Shown here piece after piece: positions 27,950 through 35,736 of a stretch of 64,000 nucleotides of DNA (position 1 is its first letter; each line of letters opens with the position of its first letter). The position numbers were made by a program, and so were the translations under genes. The DNA comes from Euzebya pacifica (GTDB taxonomy: Bacteria > Actinomycetota > Nitriliruptoria > Euzebyales > Euzebyaceae). Below the pieces are notes generated by a model. The model ran no database searches and had not been told where the DNA came from. It saw only the letters and a list, made by a program, of their open reading frames with translations. The stretch is from the NCBI RefSeq assembly GCF_003344865.1, contig NZ_CP031165.1, forward strand, positions 1,679,910 to 1,743,909. The letters run 5' to 3'.

Positions 27950-29004
27950 TCCTCTGGGAACAGGAAGGGCGTGACGAAGTCGATCGCGCCGGTCATGCCG
28001 AGGTCCGGGAAGGCATCGATGAGTCCCTGCTTGAACGCCTCGGCCGTGTCGACGGTGGCGAGCAGCTCGCCGGCGGTGGCCAGCCATTCGATGTTGGCGT
28101 CGAACACGCTGGAGTCGCTGGGTACGCCGTGTCCGGGGAGCACGATCGAGTCGCCGTTGTCGGCGAGCTCCTGCAGCGCTGCGGTCCACGTGTCGGCCGG
28201 CCCGGCCAGGATCAGGTGGATGCCGCTGTAGACGATGTCACCGGTCGCGACGACCCCGGCCTCGGGAACGCGGACGACCAGCTGGACCTCGGCTTCGGCG
28301 TCCGTCACCTCTGTCAGCTCGAACTCGACCCCGTCGATCTCGATCGTGCCGGGTTCAATAACCTCGGGGACGACGTAGGTCCCGGCGATGGCCTCCGAGC
28401 CGAAGTCGCCCTGCTTCTCCTCGACCTCCGCGTCGCCGTTGGCGGCGATCGCCGCAGACACGGCGTCCAGGGCGAAGACCGGCAGGTCGGCGAAGGCCTC
28501 GCTGCCGAGGAAATGGTCGGGGTGGGCGTGGGTGATGAAGACCCGGTCGATCGGCTTGCCCAAGCTGTCGGCGTAGGCGCGGAAGTCGGTGGCGTTGGGC
28601 AGCAGGAACTGGGTGTCGATGACCACCAGGGCGTTCGTGGTCTCGATGATGTGGGTGGAGTTGGCGAACGCCATCTCGGGCGGGGTCAGGCTGTGCACGA
28701 CCAGGTCCCCGATGGGTTGGACGGTGACGGCCAGCCCGCTGTCCCGAATCATGGACTCCGCGGTCGTCTCGGATGCGGTCGTCTCGGATGCGGTCGTCTC
28801 GGATGCGCTCGTCTCGGATGCGGTCGTCTCGGACGTGGTCGCTTCCGAGGCGGTCGGGTCGGGATCCGTCGTCGCGGTGTCGGTGGCCGCGGTCTCCGCG
28901 GCGACGCTGGCGGTGGTGTTCGGGTCGGCGTCCGTCGCGCAGGCGGCGGCGACGAGTGAGAGGGTCAGGGCGAGGACAAGTGCGGACAGTGGCCGGGGGA
29001 TCAT
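27946..29004 (-). CDS. Lipoprotein with metallo-beta-lactamase fold
   Basis: A 352-residue exported lipoprotein: signal LVLALTLSLVAAAC ends in a lipobox. A flexible linker rich in SETTA repeats (residues about 45-85) joins the anchor to a metallo-hydrolase domain with THAHPDHFLGS (HxHxDH), a metal aspartate in TGDIVYSG and a histidine in LPGHGVP. The domain resembles the SoxH/quinoprotein-relay type of MBL proteins, which act outside the membrane. It is first of three genes joined by GTGA overlaps with a haem-type membrane protein, hinting at an extracytoplasmic redox or hydrolytic step coupled to the membrane. Substrate unknown. Confidence 0.85.
   Translation of the reverse strand: MIPRPLSALVLALTLSLVAAACATDADPNTTASVAAETAATDTATTDPDPTASEATTSETTASETSASETTASETTASETTAESMIRDSGLAVTVQPIGDLVVHSLTPPEMAFANSTHIIETTNALVVIDTQFLLPNATDFRAYADSLGKPIDRVFITHAHPDHFLGSEAFADLPVFALDAVSAAIAANGDAEVEEKQGDFGSEAIAGTYVVPEVIEPGTIEIDGVEFELTEVTDAEAEVQLVVRVPEAGVVATGDIVYSGIHLILAGPADTWTAALQELADNGDSIVLPGHGVPSDSSVFDANIEWLATAGELLATVDTAEAFKQGLIDAFPDLGMTGAIDFVTPFLFPEE
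28763..28852 (-). repeat. 15-bp tandem repeats coding a SETTA linker
   Basis: GTCGTCTCGGATGCG repeats three times exactly from 28763, followed by three increasingly diverged units to 28852. The unit is a multiple of three, so copy number can vary without breaking the lipoprotein frame. Confidence 0.85.
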
Positions 29005-29118
29005 GGTCGTCTCCTGGAGCGGGGGCGTTGCGGCTTGATCAACACCCTGCGCACCCCCGACGTGTCGGGAAGGGTCCGTGAAGGACACCCGATGGTCATA
29101 ACCGGTCATGGTCGTGCA

Positions 29119-29140
29119 CGGTCAGCTCGTGACCTGACCG
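29119..29140. terminator. Small inverted repeat downstream of merR-like gene
   Basis: CGGTCAG and CTGACCG pair around an eight-base loop in the 199-base gap between the MerR-type gene (ends 29204) and the lipoprotein gene (starts 29004), both on the minus strand. It may terminate the former; no poly-U follows. Confidence 0.3.
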
Positions 29141-29203
29141 CTACGGGCAGACCAGACAGGCCGCAAGCGCCTGCTGCTCCGGTGCTCGAGAGAGGCCTCG
29201 TTG

Positions 29204-29599
29204 TCAGCCACGCGGCTCGATGATGCTGCAGAAGCCCTCGCACGCCTGCGGGTCCTGCTCGGCGGCGCGGGCGGCCAGGGAACGGAGGTGATCCCGCGTC
29301 GCCCGCAGCTCCCGTATGCGGCCATCCACTTCGGTCAGGCGTTCGGCGACGGCACTGGCGACGTGTTCACACGGTGCTTGGCCGTCGTCTGCGACCTCGA
29401 GGATCTGGCGGATCTGGGCGAGGGTGAGGCCGGCGGTCTGGGACCGCCGGATGAACTTGACGCGCTCGGCGGCCACGTCGTCGTAATCGCGATAGCCCGA
29501 TGCGGTTCGCGCTGGTGCGGGCAGGAGTCCCTCCCCTTCCCAGTAGCGGATCGTTTTGGTCGTCACAGTGGTGCGCTTCGCGAGTTCGCCGATCTTCAT
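29204..29599 (-). CDS. MerR-family heavy-metal-responsive regulator
   Basis: A 131-residue activator that twists its promoter when it binds metal. Winged helix IGELAKRTTVTTKTIRYW is at the N-terminus, then GYRDYDDVAAERVKFIRR and a dimerisation helix. Three cysteines lie where metal-sensing MerR proteins hold theirs: APCEHV (Cys 77) and ACEGFCSI (Cys 120 and 124). The CxxxC spacing differs from classical Hg(II) MerR (Cys-x8-Cys) and from CueR. It is divergent from the thioredoxin-like/alkylmercury lyase genes and a dyad operator lies between them, so it is the likely controller of the cassette. Metal preference is inferred from context to be mercury. Confidence 0.9.
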   Translation of the reverse strand: MKIGELAKRTTVTTKTIRYWEGEGLLPAPARTASGYRDYDDVAAERVKFIRRSQTAGLTLAQIRQILEVADDGQAPCEHVASAVAERLTEVDGRIRELRATRDHLRSLAARAAEQDPQACEGFCSIIEPRG

Positions 29600-29611
29600 G
29601 GATCCGACCAC

Positions 29612-29643
29612 TTGACCTTCCTGTTGGGTGGAAGGTTTACCGT
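29612..29643 (+). promoter_or_regulatory. MerR-type operator/promoter with over-long spacer
   Basis: TTGACC (-35) is followed by the perfect dyad ACCTTCC-N8-GGAAGGT and then TACCGT as -10. The spacer is 20 bp, longer than the 19 bp usual for MerR promoters; that over-length is what the regulator corrects. The dyad arms equal those of CueR/copA operators. It drives the genes from 29686. Coordinates may be off by one base. Confidence 0.75.
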
Positions 29644-29685
29644 AGCCCGGTAGGTAGTCACCCGTCACCCGGGAGGAACGAATCC

Positions 29686-30021
29686 ATGCACGTCGAGTTG
29701 CTCTACTTCGACGGCTGCCCGAGCTGGGCCACGGCGGACCAGCGCCTTCGAGAGGTGGCTCTGGCCCGGGGCCTGGAGGTCCATCGACGGCTGGTCACCA
29801 CCCAGGACGAGGCGGAACGAACCAATTTCCGAGGGTCCCCGACCATCCTCATCAACGGGCGCGACCCGTTCGCCACGGGGGACGAGCCCCCCGGCCTGTC
29901 GTGCCGGATCTTCCAGACGCCCGAGGGCCCCGCGGGGTCGCCGACCGTGGCGCAGCTGCACCAGGCCCTCGGCTCGGCCGGCCCTCCCGGCGGCCCCGAC
30001 GCCGAGAACCAGACGACATGA
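29686..30021 (+). CDS. Small thioredoxin-like protein of the mercury cassette
   Basis: A 111-residue protein with a thioredoxin fold signature. LLYFDGCPSWATAD near residue 4 has one active-site cysteine (GCPSW) in place of CxxC, and GSPTILINGRDPF has the cis-proline strand. A second cysteine pair candidate is LSCRIF near residue 84. Proteins of this kind accompany alkylmercury lyase genes in actinobacteria, and some use selenocysteine at the GCPSW position; here the codon is TGC. It may pass or reduce thiol-bound mercury. GGGAGG precedes the ATG, and the stop overlaps the next ATG (ATGA). Confidence 0.8.
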   Translation: MHVELLYFDGCPSWATADQRLREVALARGLEVHRRLVTTQDEAERTNFRGSPTILINGRDPFATGDEPPGLSCRIFQTPEGPAGSPTVAQLHQALGSAGPPGGPDAENQTT

Positions 30022-31253
30022 CCGCCCACACCTCGGGGGTTCCGCACCGTCCGGGTCCGATCGGGCGGACCGTCCGGCTGGCCCTCGGCGTCGTGTCGCT
30101 GCAGGCAGCGGTCGGTGCGGTTCTCGCGTTGGTCGATGGTGTGTCCGGCCCGCCGAGGACCAGCGACACCGGTCTGGTGATCGCGGTCCTGATCGCCCTC
30201 TGGCTGACCCCGACCGTGTTCGATGTGGGGCTCGGGACCCGGCTCGGCAACCGTTGGCGGTTTGCCGTGGCGGGGGGCATCGGTCTCGTCACGTTTGTCG
30301 GGCTCGCGCTCGGTGCCGCCGGGACCGGCTTCAGCATCGGCGTCCTGGTCTGGGTCGCGGTCACCCTCGGCTGGCTCGGTGTGGCCTTCCTCGTGGCAGT
30401 CGTGCTGCGCACACCCGGGTGTGAGATGCGCTCCCTGCAGCACCTCGCCAGCGTCGTGCGGTCTGAGGACCGGGAGTTCGTCGCGTGTCCCGGCCCGCTC
30501 CAGCCACTCGATGAATGGGAAGCGCGCACGACCGGTCGCGCCGTCCCCTATGCACAGGAGGTACAGCACATGCGATTCACCACCCCAGCCGCCCACGAAC
30601 TCGTGGCGGCACTCGGTCGGGCCGCGGGCCAGCTGGACGAGCCTCAGCGCCGCGTCGCCCTCGCCATCTATCGGCTGCTCGCCGACCGGGCGCAAGTGGC
30701 GCCAGAGGGCATAGCGGACGCCACCGGCATCAACGCCACGACGATCGAATCGTGGCTCGACGAGTGGCCGGGCGTCTTCCGTGATCCCGACGGTCGCGTC
30801 GTTGGGTTCTGGGGCCTCGCGCTGTCGCCGCTCAGTCCGCGATACGAGCTGGTCGATCACCACACCGGCGTCTCCGTCGGGTACGCGTGGTGCGCGTGGG
30901 ACACGCTGTTCCTGCCCTCGTTGCTCGGGCGCACGCTGGACGTCACCGCCTCCGACGGGGCCTCGGGGGCGCCCATCAGGCTCACCGTCGCCCCCGATGG
31001 GGTCCGGACACTCGACCCCGCGAACACCGTCGTCAGCTTCCAGGCCCCCACCGACGAGTGGGACGAGGACATACTGACGTCGTTCTGCCACGAGGTGCTC
31101 TTCTTCGCCGATGGTGCCGCGGCTGAGGGGTGGATGGCCGAACGCGACGACGAGCTCTTCACGCTGTCGGCCGAGGCGGCCTTCGACATCGGTCGGCGGT
31201 GGGTCAAGGAGCGGTACGGCGAAGCCCTGCTGACCGCGGATCGCGAGCGGTAG
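30018..31253 (+). CDS. merB: Alkylmercury lyase fused to an N-terminal four-helix membrane domain
   Basis: A 411-residue protein. Residues 185-411 are organomercurial lyase, which splits the carbon-mercury bond: Cys292 and Asp295 in WCAWDTLFLP and Cys357 in SFCHEVLFF match catalytic Cys96, Asp99 and Cys159 of MerB. Residues 1-184 are an unrelated membrane domain with four hydrophobic helices (about 17-41, 49-68, 76-98, 100-125) and cysteines in PGCEMRS and ACPGPL. Free MerB is normally about 212 residues and soluble. An internal AGGAGG and ATG at 30570 could also yield soluble lyase. ATGA overlap couples it to the thioredoxin-like gene. The membrane domain's function, perhaps uptake, is inference. 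Confidence 0.9.
   Translation: MTAHTSGVPHRPGPIGRTVRLALGVVSLQAAVGAVLALVDGVSGPPRTSDTGLVIAVLIALWLTPTVFDVGLGTRLGNRWRFAVAGGIGLVTFVGLALGAAGTGFSIGVLVWVAVTLGWLGVAFLVAVVLRTPGCEMRSLQHLASVVRSEDREFVACPGPLQPLDEWEARTTGRAVPYAQEVQHMRFTTPAAHELVAALGRAAGQLDEPQRRVALAIYRLLADRAQVAPEGIADATGINATTIESWLDEWPGVFRDPDGRVVGFWGLALSPLSPRYELVDHHTGVSVGYAWCAWDTLFLPSLLGRTLDVTASDGASGAPIRLTVAPDGVRTLDPANTVVSFQAPTDEWDEDILTSFCHEVLFFADGAAAEGWMAERDDELFTLSAEAAFDIGRRWVKERYGEALLTADRER
30556..30572 (+). promoter_or_regulatory. Internal ribosome-binding site and in-frame ATG for a soluble MerB
   Basis: Perfect AGGAGG at 30556-30561, an eight-base spacer, then ATG at 30570, in frame with the fusion. The ATG begins MRFTTPAAHELVAALG, just where free MerB proteins start. 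It is a stronger initiation site than most in this window. Confidence 0.7.
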
Positions 31254-31309
31254 CGATCTGGCCTCTCTGGGTAAGTCGGGACTGACCGCGAACACCTCTG
31301 CGAGGACCC

Positions 31310-32668
31310 ATGAAGGACGACATGTACGACTTGATCGTGATCGGCGCCGGCATGGCCGGGGTCAACGCCGCGAACAAGTGCGGCGCCGCCGGCTGGCGGG
31401 TCGCCATCGTCGATGAGCTGCCCTATGGCGGGACCTGCGCACTACGGGGGTGTGACCCCAAGAAGATCCTCCGGCGCGCCGCGGAGATCATCGACGCCGC
31501 TCACCTGATGGAGGGCCGGGGAGTCCACGTCGGCGACCTGGCCATCGACTGGGCGGGACTGATGGACCACAAGCACGGGTTCACCGACTCCGTCCCGGAG
31601 AACATGGAGGAGGGGCTGCACGGCAACGACGTCGAGACCCTGCACGGCACCGCTACGTTCACGAGCGCCGACACGATCGAGGTCGACGGCCGTCCCCTCA
31701 CGAGCGAGTGGTTCCTCGTCGCCACCGGTGCGACCCCCCGCTCCTTGCCGTTCCAAGGCGCTGAGCACCTGATCGACAGCACTGACTTCCTTCACCTCGA
31801 CGCCCTCCCCGGCAGAGTGCTGTTCGTCGGCGGCGGGTTCGTCTCCATGGAGTTCGCGCACATCGCCGCGCGGGCCGGTGCCGAGGTCGTCGTCGTGGAC
31901 CGGGGCCAGCGGCCCTTGAAGGGCTTCGACCCCGACCTCGTCGACGTGCTCGTGGACCGCAGCCGTCAGATCGGCATCGACGTTCGCACCGGCACCAGCG
32001 TCCAGTCGGTGGAGGCATCCGGGTCGGGCTTCGTCGTCGAGCTGGGCGACGACAGCAGAACGGACCGGGTCGAGGCCGATGTGGTCGTCCACGGCGCGGG
32101 CCGAGTACCCGCCCTCGACCGCTTGGGACTGGACGCAGCAGGCGTGACCCACGACGAGCGTGGCATCCGCGTGCACCCCCACCTGCAGAGCACCAGCAAC
32201 CCGCGGGTCTGGGCTGCTGGGGACGCCGCCGACACCCCCGGGCTGCCGCTCACCCCTGTCGCGGTGTTCGAGGGAAAGGTCGCGGCATCCAACATGCTGA
32301 AGGGCACCCAGACCGTCCCCGACTACGACGGTGTCGCCACGGGCGTGTTCACGATCCCCGAGCTGACACGGGTCGGCACGAGTGAAGCCGACGCCCGAGA
32401 CCGTTTGGGCGACCGCCTTCGCGTCCGGCACACCGACACGAGTGGCTGGTACTCCAGCTATCGGGTGGGCGAGACCCACTCCGCCGCCAAGGTCCTGATC
32501 GACACGGACTCCGACACGATCGTCGGCGCGCACCTCCTGGGCCCCGAGTACGGCGAGATCACCGCGGTGTTCGCGCTGGCCATCAGCCAGCGGCTGACCA
32601 CCCGGCAGCTGAAGTCCATGGACCCCGTCTATCCCACGGTCGCCTCCGACATCGGATCCATGCTGTGA
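31310..32668 (+). CDS. FAD-dependent disulfide oxidoreductase, mercuric-reductase-like
   Basis: A 452-residue flavoprotein of the lipoamide dehydrogenase/mercuric reductase class. FAD motif IVIGAGMAGVNAA, redox disulfide GGTCALRGCDPKK, NAD(P) motif FVGGGFVSMEFAHIAARAGA and GDAADTPGLPLTPVA are present. Compared with MerA it lacks the N-terminal NmerA domain, and the C-terminus ends TVASDIGSML with no Cys-Cys pair; the His-Glu dyad of lipoamide dehydrogenases is also absent (YPTVASD instead of HPT..E). Position after the lyase suggests it reduces Hg(II) or regenerates thiols for it, but chemistry must differ from classical MerA. GAGG precedes the ATG by five bases. Confidence 0.85.
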   Translation: MKDDMYDLIVIGAGMAGVNAANKCGAAGWRVAIVDELPYGGTCALRGCDPKKILRRAAEIIDAAHLMEGRGVHVGDLAIDWAGLMDHKHGFTDSVPENMEEGLHGNDVETLHGTATFTSADTIEVDGRPLTSEWFLVATGATPRSLPFQGAEHLIDSTDFLHLDALPGRVLFVGGGFVSMEFAHIAARAGAEVVVVDRGQRPLKGFDPDLVDVLVDRSRQIGIDVRTGTSVQSVEASGSGFVVELGDDSRTDRVEADVVVHGAGRVPALDRLGLDAAGVTHDERGIRVHPHLQSTSNPRVWAAGDAADTPGLPLTPVAVFEGKVAASNMLKGTQTVPDYDGVATGVFTIPELTRVGTSEADARDRLGDRLRVRHTDTSGWYSSYRVGETHSAAKVLIDTDSDTIVGAHLLGPEYGEITAVFALAISQRLTTRQLKSMDPVYPTVASDIGSML

Positions 32669-32796
32669 GTGGCCGACCCTCGGGGCTGTTGGGGACTGGG
32701 TGGCCCATTACAGCCGACTCCGATGCACGGCAGCGCGGTCGCGGGTTCGACCTGTAGCGTCCACGTCAGAGACGCCCCCGTGAAGGCGGTGAGGGA

Positions 32797-35733
32797 GTGG
32801 GCGCGTACGTGGCGGTGCTGGGTCCCATGGCCGCGACCGTGGACGGCCACCAGGCCGCGCTCGGCACGCCCAAGCAGCGGCTTGCGCTCGCGGTGCTGCT
32901 CGCGGCCGACCGCAAGCCCGTCCCGATCGACACCCTCGTGGACAGGGTCTGGCCCGAGGCGCCACCGGCACGGGCGCACCACAGCTTGCAGCAGTACGCC
33001 TCCAGGTTGCGCAGCGTGCTGGAACCCGACCGGAAACATGGGGAGCCGTCGACGGTGCTGCCGAGGGCGGGAGGGGGCTACGCCGCACTGGTCGACACCG
33101 ACCTGATGGCGCTCGACACCCTCCTCCGCGAAGGGAGGTTCGCACTCGAGGACGGACGGAACAACGACGCGATCCACGCGTGGACAGCGGCCGAGAAGCT
33201 GTGGCGGGGCCGGGCCTACGCCGACCTCGCCGGCGAGCCGTTCGCCGATGCCGAGGCCCGGCGCCTCGAGGAACGACGACTGTCGACCGTGCGGCGCCGC
33301 CTGGACATGACGCTGCGGCTTGGGCGTCACGACGACGCGGTCGACGAGCTGCGCGCCCTCGTCGGCGAACACCCCCTCGACGAGCCGTTGTGGTCGCTGC
33401 AGGTCCGTGCGCTGCACGGACAGGGTCGGCGTGCGGACGCGCTGAAGGCGTTCGAGCAAGCCCGGGAGGCCCTCCGTGACGGCCTTGGGTTGGACCCGGG
33501 GGAGGATCTGCAGGCCGCGCAACGGGCCGTTTTGCTTGGCGACGCCGCTCGGGGGGTGACCGAACCGACAATCGTCAGCAGGCATGCCGACGACGCCACC
33601 CCCACCACGGCTACTGGCCTGCCCGCCTATCGCACCAGCTTCGTTGGCCGTGCCGACGAGATCGCCGCCCTCAACCGACAGCTCACCCCCGGCGCGATCA
33701 TCACCCTGACGGGCATGGGTGGGATCGGCAAGACCCGGCTGGCCGTGGAGGTCGCTCGGGTCGCCGGAGCGAGGTTCCGGGACGGAGTCGCGTTCGCCGA
33801 GCTGGCGCCGCACACCGATCAAGCCAGCGTCCACGCGGCCGTGCGGGAGGCGATCGGCGTGGCGGAGCACCCCTCTCGCCCACCCGCCGAAACGCTCGTC
33901 ACCGCCATGACCGACCGTGCGCACCTATTGGTCATCGACAACGCCGAACACGTCGCGGCTCCCGTCAGCGCCCTCGTGGATCGGATGGCCACGGCCAGCC
34001 CGGATACCGCCGTCCTTGTCACGAGCCGCGAGCCCCTCAGGGTGCCCGGGGAGCAGGTCTGGCCGCTCGGTCCGCTGCCAGCAGGGGGCGACGGCGATGC
34101 CGCGACTGAGCTGCTGCGGCAGCGTGGCCACTCCGCGAACGTCGCCCTGGGGAACGACGACGCCCTGCCCCGTCTGGCCGAGCGGCTGGACGGGATGCCG
34201 CTGGCCATCGAGGTCGTCGCGCCCTGGGCCCGTCACATGGCGATCGCCGACATCGTGGAGAACCTGTCCGACTTGCTCGCGCTGGAGGCGTCCGGGGACG
34301 GAAGTGGCAACGCGATCGCCGCCACCATCCGCGGCAGCGAGAAGCTGCTGGACCCACCCCACCAGGTGGCGTTCGCGCAACTCGGGGTGCTGGCAAGCGA
34401 CTTCGGCGTGGAGGGCGCGATGGCGGTGCTGGATGCGCCGACCCGGGCGGCGGCGTTCGCGGTCATCGGTCGGCTGGCGGACGCCTCCCTGTTGGAGGTA
34501 TCGACCGGATCGGGGAGCAGCCGATACCGGATGCTGGAGCCCGTGCGCCAGTACGCCGTGTGGCGGCTCGGCGAAGTGGGAGAGGAGGTGGCGGTTCGTG
34601 ACCGTCACCTCGCGCACTACGCCTCGCTGGCCCGAGGGGTTCGCGACGCCACGAGCACCCCCGAGCAGCCGGCCCGGTTCGCCGACGCGCACCGGGAGCG
34701 CCTCAACATCCGCGCCGCGCACGAGTGGGCGCTGGCGTCGGGCGCCGCGGACGAGGCGGCGCGGCTGGTCAGCGACCTCGCGTGGTTCTGGCTCACGACG
34801 GTCAACCCCCACGAGCTGCGGGACCGGGCCGAGCGCACCCTGGCGGCAGGACCGATCGGGCGCGCCAAGGCGCGGCTGCTGATCGCGCTGACGCAGTCGC
34901 TCACCCACATGGGTCGGGTGCGGGACGCGTTCACTCGCGGCCGTGAAGCCGTCGCCGCGGCCGAGCAGGTCGGCGAACGGCGGCTGCTCGGGATGGCTCG
35001 CACGACCGCGGGCAGGGCGGCGAGCGGTGCGCTGGACTGGGCCGAGGCGGAGCGGCAGATCCGGTTGGCCCGCGAGGATTTCCGGGCGGCCGGGAGCCGA
35101 CGGGGCGAGGCCGACGCCCTCCTGGCATTGGCGGTCAACACCCCGCAGCCATTCGAGGAGGCACTGGCGCTGGCGGACGAGGCGTGGGCGGTGCTCGACC
35201 ACTCCAACGCCTACGTCGATGCCGCTCGCAGCCATCTGCACGCCATCAAGGCCATGAGCGACGGGCGTCGCACCGACGCCCTCGCCGCGTGTGAGCGGGT
35301 CCGCGTCGCAAGTGCCTCATTGGGGATGGACGGCAGCATGATCACCAGCAGCGACTTCATCGAGGCCGCCGCCTTGACCGCTGGGGGCGAGCTCGAGGCG
35401 GCACGACGCGCCGTTCGCCGTGGCTTGATGAGCATGCAGCACATCGACAACGCCTACAGCCACCACGCCTGCGGCCGCGCGATCGCCACGGTGCTGTTGG
35501 CGATGGGCGAGCCAGCGCTGGCAGCCAAGGCCTGTGGGGTTCTCGCGACGGTGGCCGACACGATCCCGGTGAACCCGCACTTCGTGGCCCCCGAGCGGAA
35601 CGAGGCCCTGATCGCGCGGCTGAGGGAGACGCTCGGCGCGGAGGCCTACGACGCGTTGGCGGCCGACGGCGCCGCGACCATGAACTTGCCGGTGCTGATC
35701 GAGGTGTACCGCGACGTCGAGGCCCGGGCCTGA
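32797..35733 (+). CDS. SARP/AfsR-type regulator with NTPase and TPR-like domains
   Basis: A 978-residue cytoplasmic regulator, the second of its kind here. Residues 5-90 resemble the OmpR-type DNA-binding domain (VAVLGPMAATVDGHQAALG, LQQYASRLRSVL), 95-245 the activation domain, then an NB-ARC NTPase (ITLTGMGGIGKTRLAVEVAR, LLVIDNAEHV, LVTSREPLRVPGE) and a long helical C-terminal region. The start is GTG 32797 with only a weak ribosome site. The nearest genes are the mercury cassette upstream and an opposing MDMPI-fold gene three bases downstream, so the target is not obvious. It shares architecture but not close sequence with the regulator at 13237. Confidence 0.88.
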   Translation: MGAYVAVLGPMAATVDGHQAALGTPKQRLALAVLLAADRKPVPIDTLVDRVWPEAPPARAHHSLQQYASRLRSVLEPDRKHGEPSTVLPRAGGGYAALVDTDLMALDTLLREGRFALEDGRNNDAIHAWTAAEKLWRGRAYADLAGEPFADAEARRLEERRLSTVRRRLDMTLRLGRHDDAVDELRALVGEHPLDEPLWSLQVRALHGQGRRADALKAFEQAREALRDGLGLDPGEDLQAAQRAVLLGDAARGVTEPTIVSRHADDATPTTATGLPAYRTSFVGRADEIAALNRQLTPGAIITLTGMGGIGKTRLAVEVARVAGARFRDGVAFAELAPHTDQASVHAAVREAIGVAEHPSRPPAETLVTAMTDRAHLLVIDNAEHVAAPVSALVDRMATASPDTAVLVTSREPLRVPGEQVWPLGPLPAGGDGDAATELLRQRGHSANVALGNDDALPRLAERLDGMPLAIEVVAPWARHMAIADIVENLSDLLALEASGDGSGNAIAATIRGSEKLLDPPHQVAFAQLGVLASDFGVEGAMAVLDAPTRAAAFAVIGRLADASLLEVSTGSGSSRYRMLEPVRQYAVWRLGEVGEEVAVRDRHLAHYASLARGVRDATSTPEQPARFADAHRERLNIRAAHEWALASGAADEAARLVSDLAWFWLTTVNPHELRDRAERTLAAGPIGRAKARLLIALTQSLTHMGRVRDAFTRGREAVAAAEQVGERRLLGMARTTAGRAASGALDWAEAERQIRLAREDFRAAGSRRGEADALLALAVNTPQPFEEALALADEAWAVLDHSNAYVDAARSHLHAIKAMSDGRRTDALAACERVRVASASLGMDGSMITSSDFIEAAALTAGGELEAARRAVRRGLMSMQHIDNAYSHHACGRAIATVLLAMGEPALAAKACGVLATVADTIPVNPHFVAPERNEALIARLRETLGAEAYDALAADGAATMNLPVLIEVYRDVEARA

Positions 35734-35736
35734 GCG

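Noticed and set aside
28763-28852. Short regular repeats considered as a CRISPR array
   Set aside because: The repeats are contiguous with no spacers and encode an in-frame SETTA linker.
31310-32668. Calling this gene merA outright
   Set aside because: The NmerA domain and C-terminal cysteine pair of MerA are missing; only the general flavoprotein family is certain.
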